Shown: positions 9,632-21,238 of the stretch, one piece after another | Layout of the letters: every line of letters begins with the position of its first letter | How positions within the stretch are numbered: the first letter of the stretch is position 1 | Source of the DNA: Nigrospora sphaerica | Taxonomy: Eukaryota; Ascomycota; Sordariomycetes; Amphisphaeriales; Apiosporaceae | Length of the DNA stretch: 64,000 nucleotides | Direction: 5' to 3' | NCBI GenBank assembly: GCA_018287875.1 | Contig: JAGVVL010000001.1 | Coordinates: 8,928,001-8,992,000, forward strand | The notes under the pieces: model-generated | The model's database searches: none | Seen by the model: only the letters and a program-made list of their open reading frames with translations | What the model was told of the DNA's origin: nothing | Made by a program: the position numbers and the translations under genes

Positions 9632-11932
9632 AACGGGCGGGTGCGCCTGAGGTCCCGAGCCTCAGAGCGGACGGGACGGCGAAGGCACTCTTACGCGGCC
9701 GTCGGAGACGAGGTCAGCAATGTTAATCGTGACGGAGGCAGGAGGCTCTCGCGATGAAGCTTCGCTGTTGCTGCAGTCAAGGCTGGTGATGGCGCATCGA
9801 CCTGCCGCGGCAATGGAGATCGCCCGAAGTCAGGGTCGTCGTCGGCAGGGTCCACTCGGCAGAGCGACTGGATGGGAATGGACGCGGGCTTCTGGTCCGC
9901 GGCGGGTGGGGTAGACGCGAGTGAGGGGATGGGATTCGTAAGGCTAGCCCAAATGTGGTCCCCGTGTCAGCGTGTGTTCATGGCACTTTGCGCGGGGCTT
10001 GTTGAACAAGCCGAGATGTTGTTCGAAACGTCTTTTTCGAGTTGAGGACAACGGGCAAGGGTGCCTATTGATGCAGACTGCTCTTGCCGGCAACCGATGC
10101 TGCAGCCTGCAACATTCTTCGACTTCTTCTTCCTTCTCGGAGGGCAGGCGCGAGCGAACAATCTCGGTGCCTACGGCGGATCCATCATGGGCGGTTCGGG
10201 CGAGCGTCCTGTGTGGTATTTGCTCTTGCGATCCGGGTTCCTCTTTCTGGGGCTAGCGGCGTCGCGAAAGCTGCTGCCTGGCGGGCGGAATGGGATTCGG
10301 ATTCATTGGCGCAGCATCGGGTGTTCGGTACTTTGGTCCAGCCGAGTGGTGGTACCGCATCCTCCTGTAGCAAGACGTGCTGGTCCCCAATACGTTCAAA
10401 TTGTCCATCATCCACTGGCCAATCGGACGGACTGGCTGGCTGCTCGTTCGCTTCACAGCAGTACTCGGTCCTCTCTTGGTATGTTGCGACTGGAACAGCG
10501 GCGCAGTAGGCGCGCGAATTGTTCTGAAGCCCACTTGCTTGCACAATGGTGCTGTGCATCCACACCCTGCGCGCGCATGCGACGTCCCGCCCGCTAAGCT
10601 CAGCACAGGAGCGCACCATTAGCGATGGAAGCCATGGGATTCCAACAAATCCCACTACAACGTCCAGGGACGAAATGAAGGCGCCCCTACCCTGCACCTC
10701 TCCATCACTAGCTTGCCTATCGTCCAACGCAAAATACTGAGGGTAACGCCCTCATGCGTGATCCCTACTTAGTACACGTAACCGTGATGCCAGATGCGGG
10801 TGGTTGAGGCGGTCTGCTACCCAGTATCCTTTTCCTATAGGTCGCATACGCCGAATGTAAGAGCACTGCGACCTTTCTTCCGCCCAGTAGTTAAGGCCGC
10901 CCCATCTCGGGCATCTACTGGCCCCCGGCGGTTCGGATATTCGTCCACGCTGGCGGCAAACCATGTAAGTAAGAGGGTATGCCCAGGCAAGGCTGGCTTT
11001 GGCTTGGCGTTGGATTATACGATATCAAGGAACCACTACGTCGGTCCCCACGGCTGTGCCGATGACGATAGGCTCCATATCGGGGTCGGCCGTGGTTTGG
11101 GATCGTACACGGCGCCTTCCTCGTCTGCAACTGGGCTTATTTGGTTGTGGGAAAAAACAGTAAGCCACAGTTGACGTGCTGGGCATCGCGTCAACGCTCA
11201 CCTCGCCCTGTATCCTAGAATATCTTTAGTTAGCCATATATATTTAGGCAGCCGTTGATCTCGAAAGCGTCCTGCATTTATGCACCTCCACCTTGGTATG
11301 TAGCGACGCTGGGGCGATACCAGGCGCGGTCAGCAACAGCGTAGGTAAAACGTACCTTATCCGGTGAAAGCTTTTAAGCACTAACCAAGGATCAGCGGAA
11401 TAAAAAAAAGTTCATCACCTCTGGACTAGTACGTAAGATTTCAGTGAAAGTCACAAGATTTTTGAAATGTGATACTTGAACGGCTAAATCGGGTAACGAG
11501 GCCAGGGGTACCTCGTCCGGCAGCCCGGCCACTCACGGTGCTACAAAGCTGCTGATTTGTTGAGCTCTCTTCGAGACTTAACCCTATGTGGCGGATCTTG
11601 CAGATATTCAAGCTTGGTAAGCTGAGGCATGTGTGTCCCACTCCTATGAAATTCTGCTGCCTGGACGCTAGTGGAACGTGAGAGGGCGTCGCCGAGTGGT
11701 CACAGCGTCTGTGCAAGTCGGAGTCGGGCCCCTTTTATATCCATTTCTTACTGGGTATCCCAGGCCTAGGTACTCAGGTGCTTATCTAACTGCCTTAAGA
11801 ACCCAAAACATGGAGGCTGAAGTGATGTGAATTAGTCTCAACGGGGATCGGCAAGATCCGGGCATCGGAAAGAAATAAGCCGAATCTAGTGCGTACTGAA
11901 AAGTGGTGGCTATAGCGGCGAAGAAAAGTTCC
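9632..11932. other. Intergenic region, no supported gene
   Basis: Open frames here are short, overlap one another on both strands and show no family motif. The first 300 bp are the presumed promoter and leader of the large minus-strand gene. A tRNA-like A-box at about 11690 lacks a matching 3' half. The segment runs up to the left inverted repeat of the transposon. Confidence 0.5.
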
Positions 11933-11978
11933 ATAACGTAGATGACAAGCGAGTGGCGCAGACAAGCGAGTGGCGCAC
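11933..11978 (+). repeat. Left terminal inverted repeat (46 bp) of the transposon
   Basis: Perfect inverted match to 13753-13798. It contains the 17-bp unit GACAAGCGAGTGGCGCA twice in direct tandem (11943-11959 and 11960-11976), probably paired binding sites for the transposase N-terminal helix-turn-helix domains. Confidence 0.95.
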
Positions 11979-13795
11979 TTACCGCCAAATCGCGCCAATT
12001 CAACTTTAAAGCACTACATAACCACAAATAAACATGGAGACCGCGTCGAAAGAAAGCCAGATGGTTCTTGCTATCCAATCTCTCCAAAACGACCCCAATC
12101 TTACCCGTAGAGCCGCGGCTAGGACATATAACGTCTCCGAAACCTCACTACGTCGAAGAATAAACGGAACACGCGCCCGGCAAGACACGCGCCTTAACAG
12201 CACTCGATTAACGGAGCTAGAAGAGAATGTGATTGTCACATATATAATGGACCTGGATTCGCGGGGATTCGCGCCCCGGATGCCTGACGTGGAAGAGATG
12301 GCCAATGTTATTCTCGCGGAGCGCGACGCGTCACGTGTCGGGATACACTGGGCCTCGAACTTCGTGAAGCGACAACCCCAACTTAAGACGCGTCTTTCTC
12401 GTGTATACGACTACCAGAGGGCCCTCTGCGAGGACCCTGAAAAGATCGCGGCCTGGTTCGAGCTTTTCCGTAACATGAGGGCGACGTACGGTATCCTTGA
12501 CGAGGATCTGTACAATTTCGACGAGACCGGCTTTATGATGGGCCAGATCACGTCCTCTATGGTTGTTACAGGCGCCGACCGTAGCGGCAAACGAAAGAAA
12601 GTCCAGCCTGGCAATCGAGAATGGGCTACCGCGATCCAGGGCGTGTGTGCGGACGGCTGGTACGTCCCGCTATTCGTAGCGGTGAAGGGCAAGAACCATC
12701 TCGCGAACTGGTACGCCGACAGCACCCTACCACGCGACTGGGTGATTAAACCAACCTCCAATGGATGGACCGACAATAAGACAGGGCTATATTGGATTCG
12801 GCATTTCGATAAACACACTGCCGCGCGTATAAAGGGCACACATCGAATGTTGATCATCGACGGGCACGAGAGCCACGTTTCGGCCGATTTCCAGGCTTTC
12901 TGTAAGGAGAAGAACATTATCACGGTCTCAATACCTCCTCATTCGTCACATCTACTCCAGCCTCTTAACGTTGGATGTTTTAGACCATTGAAGCGGGCGT
13001 ACGGTCGCGAAATCGAAGGGTTTATAAAGGCACACGTGAACTATATTACGAAGGCCGAGTTCCTTATCGCCTTCCACGCCGCGTTTGTTAAGATTTTTAC
13101 ACCCGAAAACATCAAGTCTGGATTCCGCGGGGCTGGTTTAGTCCCTCTTAACCCGGACAAGGTCATCTCGAAGCTCGACGTGAAGTTATCGACGCCTTCG
13201 CCGACTAGAAGCCTCCCGGCTGCGACCATCCCTTTGGCCTCCCAAACGCCGCACAACCCGACCGAGGCAACTTCGCAAACCGATTTTATTCAAAGCCGAA
13301 TCCGCCGTCACTAGGGAAGCTCTCCGACACCGATTTTATCGGCAGTCGACCAGTTTGCGAAGGGTGCGATGGCGATAATGCACGAGAACGCCCTTTTACA
13401 GGCGGAGGTCAAGACACTTCGAGAGGCGAATTCTAGCCTCGCAAAACGTCGGAGAGCGAAGAAAACACGTCTACGGTAAGGAGGAACACTCGAGATTAGC
13501 AAGGGATTAGATCTTTTAGATCAAAAGGACGTGGATGCGCAGTTAAAGGAGGCAACATGTGCGAGTAGTAGTCGCGCAAGAAGGGCGCAACCGCGCGAAC
13601 AGCGTTGTGGCATCTGCGGAAACACCGGTCATAATGCACGTACTTGTGAAATAGATGTAGAAACCTCCTGAGAGTCGGATTCCGATTAGTTTGAATTGAT
13701 TTACGGCGTTGTGGTTGCATAATTAATTAATTTCTCGTGAAGATGCCGAAAGGTGCGCCACTCGCTTGTCTGCGCCACTCGCTTGTCATCTACGT
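11936..13795 (+). mobile_element. Full-length pogo/Fot1-type DNA transposon (Tc1-mariner superfamily)
   Basis: An 1860-bp element with long perfect inverted repeats at both ends and one transposase reading frame between them. TA dinucleotides at 11934-11935 and 13796-13797 flank ACGTAG...CTACGT, consistent with the TA target duplication of this superfamily. The exact termini are ambiguous by 2-3 bp because the inverted match extends into the TA. The transposase carries two stop codons and a substituted catalytic residue, so the copy is non-autonomous, but its intact ends could still be mobilised by an active relative. Confidence 0.92.
12034..13671 (+). pseudogene. Pogo/Fot1-type transposase (CENP-B HTH + DDE), inactivated
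   Basis: Intact reading runs from ATG 12034 to TAG 13312-13314 (426 residues). The same frame continues through a second stop, TAA 13477-13479, to a final TGA at 13669-13671, for a total of 546 codons. Order: N-terminal HTH (TRRAAARTYNVSETSLRRRI, about residues 26-45), CENP-B-type DNA-binding part, DDE catalytic part, coiled region, and a CCHC zinc knuckle (CGICGNTGHNARTC) just before the last stop. Catalytic D163 (FDETGF) and D276 (IIDGHESH) are present. The third acid, expected in QPLD, is N312 (QPLN) with 35 residues between. Both stops and the Asn codon sit in TpA contexts that RIP (CpA to TpA) would make from CAG, CAA and GAC. The nonsense codons remove the zinc knuckle and the Asn removes catalysis. 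Confidence 0.9.
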
Positions 13796-13798
13796 TAT
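13753..13798 (-). repeat. Right terminal inverted repeat (46 bp) of the transposon
   Basis: Perfect reverse complement of 11933-11978, including the doubled 17-bp unit. The perfect match of both ends argues for a fairly recent insertion in spite of the mutated coding frame. Confidence 0.95.
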
Positions 13799-14870
13799 AG
13801 TTTTTAGAAGTCATGTAACTTACGGTTTCATTTCATGCATTCCAATACATACGGGCTTTCTGCTTGTACATACCCAAGCAAGGGGAGTATTCGGCGTAGG
13901 TCGGGAGTAAGTGAACTGAATATACCAGTGCAGGATGAACCCACACAGTTCACAAGATCCCGGGTGGCAAGCCTATGGTCTTATCGTTATCAACCTGCCG
14001 ACAGAACCTTCCAAGGCTTCCGCCAACTAGCAACTGGTAAGCATGTGAGAAATAGGAGAAGCAGACCTCAATAAAGGATACTGTGTAGGAAGCCGGGAGA
14101 TAACAGCTAATTCCATGCCATCCTGAGGGGGGAAAAAGTCATTCTTCGCATATCCCCTCTAGTCTCGAGAAAATATGGACGAAGTGCCCATGTACCCAGC
14201 TTCGTATCGTCCATATTAATAGGGCAATGGGGTTTCCTCACACTGGCTTGGTGACTGATTAGAAGATCTATCAGACTTGACTCGCTGAACCATGCTTGAG
14301 CTACCCTGAAGGATTTCACGATTTGGCCGCGACGGGCCATGATTTGCGGGCTGCCGCGTGGCGCAGTGAGGCCCTCTCCCAGCTGCTGCACTGACCAGTC
14401 GTTCTACAACTAACATCGAAAATAAGGGAAAAAAACCCCCGCGACACGCGGCGAGTGATGGACAATGCCAGGATCGCAATCCATCCAGCTCGGCCGGCGG
14501 GGCGGGGTTCGGAACATTCGTTTTGTCCAGTGCGCCCTGGCCACTAGCGCGCGTTTCCTGTCCTCGATGATGCAAGGGGCGCCTTGGCAAAGCCCCGAAA
14601 AGGGAACCCTGGAGGCGTCGATGCCTGACCCTTGTTATAGGTCGCCATGATCTCGGACAAAACGCAAAACACCACGATGCGATGCGAATTTCGGCCTTGG
14701 GATACCTTCATAATGTCCGGCAGAGGATTTCGTAATATATATAGGCGGTGTGTCGATGCGGGGGGGTCTGGGTAGTCGAGCAGTGTCTCATCACATAGCA
14801 TCGCATCGCTTCATACGATTCGGAAGGAAAAAAAGATCTGCGTTTTGGTTTCACTAAAGAAAACCACATC
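13799..14870. other. Intergenic region, including the promoter of the FAD monooxygenase
   Basis: No coding sequence is supported. The last 150 bp are the presumed promoter and leader of the monooxygenase that starts at 14871; the section near 14730-14745 is AT-rich (taatatatatagg) and could act as a TATA element. Confidence 0.4.
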
Positions 14871-16439
14871 ATGGCTTCTCCGGCTGCCTCGAAACCCCAT
14901 GTTATCATCCTCGGTGCAGGCCTGGGCGGACTCACCCTAGCCCAGGCGCTGAGGAAGAAGGACCTCTCGTACGAAATCTTTGAACGCGACCAAGACTCCC
15001 ACGGACGACTCCAAGGGTGGGCCATCGCTCTGCACACGTAAGGCCACTTCGCCCCCCTATCCGATATTCAAGTTTCCCCTCCCCCCGGGGGAGCACCTTT
15101 GCTAACCTGGCGGACGCCCGCCCCCAGGATGCTGGACGACTTCCACGCGTCCATGCCCGATGACATGCCGCCGTTTGAGGAGGTGAACCACCTGCGCCCG
15201 TTGACGCTCCTGCCCGAGATCGCCCTGTACCGGGCCGACAACCCCGTCAAGATGGGCGGCCGCGACGACGGGACGGGCAAGTTCGTCCGGGCGAACCGGG
15301 CGCGCCTGCGCGAGTGGCTCTCGACGCGCATCCCCATCCAGTACGGGAAGAGGGCCGTCTCCATCGAGGAAAAGGAAGACGGCGTAACGGTGCACTTTGA
15401 GGACGGATCGCAAGCCGTCGGCGACATCGTAGTGGGCGCCGAAGGCGTCCGAAGTCCCAGTAGGTCGCCCTTCCAAGAACCGCGGCGTCTGTTCCCAGTC
15501 CTGCTCTTCAACCCCTCAAGTCCCGTGGCGTTGGCCCAAGCTAACCAACGAACCCTTCCCCTTTCGGCGCGACAGCAAGGAAGCACCTCGTCGGGGACCG
15601 GCCGGACCCGTTGCAGACGCACGGGACGGCGACCATCAGCGGGGACCTGTGGCTCGAGGGCGAGCGGTTCGCCGAGCAGCTGGCGCTGGGGCACTCGTCG
15701 TACATTGTCGACTTCGCCGACGGCGACGGCGGGCAGCGGTACCACCTGTTCGTGGGGCTCGACCATGTCGCCGAGGACGGCCGCGCCGGCCACTACTACT
15801 GGTACGTCATGTGGCCGAGCGCCGCGGCGGCGCGCGGCGAAAGCTGGACCCTCAACGCCGCCGCCGCCGACCTCCTCGCCCACGCCCGTCGCGTCACCGC
15901 CGCCCTGCCCGCCCCCTTCCGCGTCCCCGTCGACGCCACCGACGCCGCCGCCATCAAGCGCCCGCCCATCCAGTTCCACTCCCTCATCCTCGACTCCTTG
16001 CCCGCCGGCCGCATCACGCTCCTGGGCGATGCCGCACGTAGGTTGCCTCCCTTGGCCCCCCTTGCCCCTTCCCTTTTGTCAGCCGCTCGAGCAAGCTTCG
16101 CGGCCCCGGCGACGAGGGGAGGCGGCCTGGATGGTGAGTGTACGTGACCGAGCGCTAACGTGCCCCTGCTTAGATGCCATGCCGCCGTTCCGCGGCGAGG
16201 GCGGCTGCCACGCCATGCAGGACGCCCTGAACCTTGCCCGCGCCGTCGAGAAGATGGACAAGGCGGACCGGGGCTCCATCGCCGAGGGCCTGCGCGCCTA
16301 CCAGGAGGAAATGCTGGTGCGCGGCGCCGAGGCGACCCGCTTGTCGTCGACGCAGTTCGACCAGGAGATGGACGCCAACTCGCGCGTCGTCGCTGGACGC
16401 CCGCTCGAAATGTTGCCGCAGGAGAAGATTACCATCTAG
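14871..16439 (+). CDS. FAD-dependent monooxygenase (salicylate hydroxylase / PHBH-like)
   Basis: Four exons: 14871-15037, 15128-15459, 15576-16037 and 16174-16439, giving 408 residues; all three introns are GT-AG and the frame closes exactly. The N-terminal HVIILGAGLGGLTLA is the dinucleotide fold, GAEGVRSP is the DG-type motif, and LLGDAAHAMPPFRGEGG is the GD motif contacting FAD and closing the active site. It spans the third splice junction, which confirms it. Family role: NAD(P)H-dependent hydroxylation of an aromatic or polyketide-like substrate. The C-terminus is a helix with no membrane anchor. The substrate is unknown. It lies about 4 kb from a polyketide synthase relic, but a membrane-protein gene intervenes, so a shared pathway is only a possibility. 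Confidence 0.9.
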
Positions 16440-16812
16440 GAATGTTGGGGACCGCGACGGTAGATTAGAGGGGTCGGATAGCGGTTGTATTGATAACGAA
16501 TATTGGATTTTGAGCTCGTGTTTCCCAAGCTTCCCCTGTCACCCTCTTACATGTAATCACTCGTTCGAAAGCAGCCGTTACCATCATGCTAGCTCGTGTC
16601 TAAGTGCTTCTTTAGTCGGGCTAACGGCTAACCCAAATCGGAACCGATGTGATACGGGCTTCGAGAGTGCAAGAATATGAATTGAGCATCACGTGTCGTG
16701 CCGTGAGTACCGTACGTACGATCCCGAGTTTGCACGCGCAATGAGTGGCACTGCAACCCCACGTGAAACCGCACGCCCCGCCTCCCCCTCCCCCACTCCC
16801 CCTGAGAAACCC
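16440..16812. other. Convergent intergenic spacer
   Basis: Nothing recognisable. It separates the 3' ends of the converging FAD monooxygenase and membrane-protein genes and presumably holds both polyadenylation regions. Confidence 0.5.
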
Positions 16813-18383
16813 CTAGGAGGGGGGCTTATCGTCCTTGGAAACGTCAATCAGCGACTCGCCAAGGGCTAGCGTGACGTTGAGGTTGTGCAAGAAGTCCTCG
16901 AGCAGCTTGGCGATCTTGCCGGTGATCTTGCCGCCCTCGCTGGTGATGGCGCCGGACACGAGGGTGTCGAAGAGGCCGCGGGCGAGGACGCGGCTGGGGT
17001 CGTCGTCGCCGTCGCCGGGGTTGTTCCCGAGGACGCCGCGGAGCAGCTCGCCGACGAGCTTCCTGACGGGGACGGCGGTGGGAATGCGGGCGCGGGCGAG
17101 GACCTGCTCGACGTAGGGGACGGGCCGGCCGCGCACGACGGTGGCGTTGCCGCTGACGTTGAGGGTGAGGTGGCCGGCGGCGAGGGCGCCGGCCTGCTGC
17201 TGCATCAGCGGGCCGAGCTGCGCGAGGGCGCGGTCGATGAAGAGCGTGCCCGCGAAGGGCCGCCGCTGGGTATTTCCCGGCGCCAGCGCGAGATCCGCGA
17301 GCGTCACGAGCCCGATGGCTTCCTCGCCCGCCAGGATGTTGAGCGTCACGTCGCCGAGTTCCAGCGCCAGCCCGCTCCGGTTCGGGATCGTGATGTTGCC
17401 GCGCAGGTTGGTGCCGTCCCACGCCGCCGGCAGCGTCAGGTCCAGGTCCTCGATGGCCACCCCCTCGAGGTTGTTCAGCGCCGTCACCGAGAGCGTCCGG
17501 TCCACCCGGACCGGGAACTGCAGTGCCCCGAGCCGCACCGTCGTGTCGCCCCGCACGCCCACCTGCGCCCTCTCCGACGTCACCGCCTGGTTGAGGAACC
17601 GCGTGACCTCGGTCATGTTGGCGATCCACAGCGTCTGCTTGGGCAGGTCCAGGTCCGTGTAGCCGTCGACCGTCGTGGCGGGCACGGGCAGATGGAGGTA
17701 AGGGTAGAAGCCTCCCTGGGTCTCGGGGTTGTAGAGGAACAGCGTGAACTTGTCCACGCTGGCCTCGATCCCCTTGAGCATGTTCACCGCCGTCTTGACA
17801 CCAACCGCCACCTCGTTGGCCGAGACAAGCCGGATAGTGGTATTGTAGAGTGGCAGGTCCATATCCTCCACGATACGCTGCGCGATTACGGGCACAAGCT
17901 TGAGAAAGCTAAATCGCAGTCAGTAGGACTCTTTGGGGGCACCGTGCTATGCAACAGCGGCTATGAAAGTCAGACTTACAGCAAAGGGAGGAATACGGCG
18001 CTCAGCACGACCAAAGCTATGAGGTAGCACGGCCAGAATCTCCCGCAGTGAAGTTGAAGCCTCTTTCTTCTGGCCCTTCGCGGCTGCTTACCTGCTTCGG
18101 CTCCAACGTTATGCGCCAGGTGAGAGTCGCTGGCTAAGTTGGAGGACGGGGGCGAGGGCAAAATGGGGCCGGGAGGCAGCGGCGCCTGCGGCAAGCAAGG
18201 GTACCCGTAGAGATCCGTGTGGTGGTCTACCAGGGGAGGGCCGGACCAGTCTCTGACACTCGCCCTGCTGAAGGTAGAGACATCATCAAGTTGTTTTTCC
18301 GAGCGGTAAAACGTCTTGGGCGCGAGAGACTCGGAGGGCGCCAGGCCGCCGTCGTGGGCAAAGTGTTGCTTCTTCTCGTCCAT
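16813..18383 (-). CDS. Single-pass membrane protein of the fungal DUF3712 (LEA-like) family
   Basis: Two exons on the minus strand, 18383-17980 and 17908-16813, with a 71-bp intron (GTAAGT...TTTAG) splicing inside the membrane helix; 499 residues. The N-terminal 110 residues are a polar, Pro-rich cytosolic tail ending in a basic stretch (QPRRARRKRLQLHCGRF). A membrane segment (WPCYLIALVVLSAVFLPLL, continuing LFLKLVPVIAQRI) follows. The rest is beta-rich with NTTIRL and SVTALNNLEGVAIEDL-like repeats, as in DUF3712 proteins. Function is not established; vacuolar or ER membrane location is an inference. A start 24 bp further upstream (18407) is possible, but it adds an odd hydrophobic leader. 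Confidence 0.82.
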
Positions 18384-20150
18384 GATCAATGCGACGAGGA
18401 CGAACACGGATTCAAAGCCAGCCCCTCAGCGAAGGAGAGATAAGAAGATACCCGGGCTTGTCAATAGTCCCGGGAAATGACCAGAAGCCGTGGCGGTGCC
18501 GGTAAGCAGGGAGGCGGATAGAAATAGCTTGACACACTGCGGCGTGATGAGGGCGCACTGTAGGAGCCGCCGTTGTGGTGTGATTGGCGCTAGAAGAAGT
18601 CTGTGACTTCCGATGGGCTTTCTTCCGCTACCGTGGCATCATCCACGAGATGATTACGGGATCATGGTGTTCAGGCATCTTATAGCCCGGCGTGCAAGGC
18701 ACAGCACGCCCGCAGAGAGGGTACATCACGCCCGCAATCGCTCATCGCCCTGTCGGCGGAGGCGCTCACGGGGTGCAGACGGAGGGCCGAAGGGGTCTGA
18801 GCAACAACACCGTCGATGAATTGGGTTTCGCTATGGTCTGATGTGGCCCTGGGTGCAAGAGTGACCGCGTGGTGAATCTTTCGACGCCACGCCTTGATTA
18901 CCTTTGGGCTAAGGGGATTAGGGGTTTTCCTTCGCAGGGCGGTGGGCAGGTTCTGAGTCGGCGAACGACGGCGTCGCCGACGTACGGCCAAACGGTCAGC
19001 GGCTGGAGAAACGCCGCACCGACGGCCAACGCAGCCCGTGACCTCCGGCCGAGCATACCGTACAACCGGAAAGGTTGACCCGGCATCGTGGTCCGGCTGT
19101 GGTAGCCCCCGTCACGCCTCGGGCCTTTCGAGACCGGCGACGGCGGGACTCGTACGGCGGCGAGGACCCCTCTGAAAGCCACAGACTTCTGTAGGTGGCC
19201 AAGAGACCATCCGCACGCCCCCTTTCCCAGGTGTACTCCAACTTTCATCTCATACTAACTTGGTCAAACTATCGGGTCAAGGTCCAGCTTGAATCCCAGC
19301 CGCCCCCTCACAGCGCATAGATGACCAGTGGTTGATAGAAGTCCACCTCGGGATGCATTGTTTTCCAGCTCTTAACTTTGATGCATTGGCACTGATGTAT
19401 TTCGTCATTTGCAGGTCCGAAACACCAGACAGTCATCCATTTTCGCTTTAGCCTGGCATTTTATCAAGATGGGTTCGGGCGATGGTTCCCGCGTCGCACC
19501 ACTCCCACCTACTGCCCTCCAATAGTTCAAATCCGCTATATCACAGGAGGCCGTTCTCTTAGCATCGCGATACCGTGCAAGAGGGGGCGATGGCGATCGC
19601 TGGCACGGACGTTGAACAGGTTGAAAGATACGAATGGAAGGGGTATGGCCTCACGCAAGCACCGTAGCTGACTAGCATCAGAAGTCGATTCAGGGCCGTC
19701 CATGGTGTGAAATGTAGATCTACGTGTCCACTTACGGACGGATTTTCTGTGATTAGAACTGCCGAAGCATTAGATGGAGAGTAAAGTTACACGCCTGGCT
19801 CTCCAGAGGGCACTGCTACATGCTTACCGAGGCACTCATGACCAAGACTGAAGGAAGGTGTGCTTCATGCGAATACGACCAGGAGTACCCTTTATGGCGG
19901 ATCACCACGACATGACGTCTCACTATCTTCATGGCAACTGTCGTGGCGGTTGGTACACCATTGGAAATAATTCGAAATCACGAGCTGAAACGCCTACGTG
20001 GTGCTGTGATCATTCGGCGCTTTACTTTCTGCGGCTAGCAATCTGGAAAGCCCCAGGTCTTTGTGGTCCAGGGCAGGTTGTAAATACGAAAGTGGCGCTT
20101 GTCCGCGTCCCCTCTCGAGACAGGAGCCAACGTCGAGGACCGGCAGGGGG
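18384..20150. other. Intergenic region, no supported gene
   Basis: Overlapping short frames near 18680-19250 on both strands show no motif. The part next to 18384 is the presumed promoter of the DUF3712-type gene. The part from about 19800 to 20150 may hold more decayed polyketide synthase sequence, but I could not read family motifs in it. Confidence 0.4.
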
Positions 20151-20154
20151 GGCT

Positions 20155-21238
20155 ATGCGGGCTTGGTCTTGACGATGGGATCGATCTACTGCTCTTTGTC
20201 CATCATAATGCGGCGCTCTAGGGCCGGGGCAAAATGCACCCGCTGGGTCATATTGTCCACCCAATGTTGCGGGCCGAGTTTGGCCACATAGTCGATGCGT
20301 TCTCCCACCACGGGCGATACGAAAAGTACGTTTTCCCGAAAGGAACTCCGGTGCGTTGCGCTCCTCGCGTTTCAAGTGAAATTGGAGCGCCGCCAGGTAC
20401 CAGTCCTGGAGCGGCAGCATATGGTAGGAGTGGAAACCTACCTGTATCTTGAGAGCCCGCGTTAAGATGCCCTACTTTCCGAAGCCGCCCTTCAGCACTT
20501 CGATTGCGTCCATGTTGCCCGACAGCGCCACGCGGGACAAGCTGTTAATGCTGGCCATGACCGCCTTGCCCGCCACCAGGGTGTCGTCGTCGAGGCATCC
20601 CCTCCCGCCACGTCCTTGAAGTCTTGGCCGAGCGACCCTCTAAAAACCGACGTATTGGAGCCGGCAATCTTCTGCAAGGGTATAACAGCTTGGAGGCTGT
20701 CAGCTCCGATCTCTGACATCATTGCGAGATCCAATAGGTGGGAAATTGTGTGAGTATGTGAGGGACAGAGAGGGCGATGGTCCAAACTACTCTCCGAGGC
20801 CTCAAGTGTCACCTCTAGCTGCAGTCTGCGCTGGGGTCATGGAAGCTGCCTTATCGGCCGACGTGTTGGAAAATCAACGTCGAAAGCGCCGAAATCTTCC
20901 TTAGGTAAGAAGCCACCAGTGGCATGGATCTATGCGCGTCACATTGTCAGTGACCCACACTAATAAACTTGAGAGGCTGCACGGACTCGGCACCAACACC
21001 GTATATTTTTGTTGAATGAGGATGATAGAACGATCTCGCATTGAAGCGTTTGTCGTGGAACTCGGACCAAAAGCCTTCCGTAAAATACAAGGTCCCATAG
21101 TTTCCCGGGTAACGTCAAGCCACCACCAAAGCGACACGACATGACGACGATGGGCCTGGGGCGTTCTTCTGGGCCCAGCTGGCTGCCATTGCTCTGACTG
21201 TGGCCAGCCCCATTGACGCTGTGGCCGCCGCCCGTCAT
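20155..21238 (-). pseudogene. Relic of a highly reducing polyketide synthase (N-terminal KS piece joined to AT)
   Basis: Reading the minus strand across several frames gives pieces in the correct order for a type I PKS. Start ATG at 21238 and PIVVMSCRFGGGLTLPGK (KS N-terminus) come first. Then KRFNARSFYHPH, GGFLPKEDFGAFDVDF (about 20910), LEVTLEASES (about 20800), and IPLQKIAGSNTSVF (about 20690, a KS signature). The sequence then jumps to acyltransferase text, VMASINSLSRVALSGNMDAI (about 20530), KIQVGFHSYHMLPLQ (about 20430) and LGPQHWVDNMTQRVHFAPAL (about 20250). The KS active-site Cys and His motifs and most of KS are deleted. Several frameshifts and stops interrupt the rest, and no DH, KR or ACP was found. 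It cannot make a working synthase. It starts 654 bp from the divergent CYP51 gene. Confidence 0.82.

Noticed and set aside
11685..11745. tRNA-Ser/Leu-like A-box (GTCGCCGAGTGGTCACAGCG)
   Set aside because: No closing acceptor stem, anticodon arm or TTCGA T-loop follows, so it is at most a fragment or chance.
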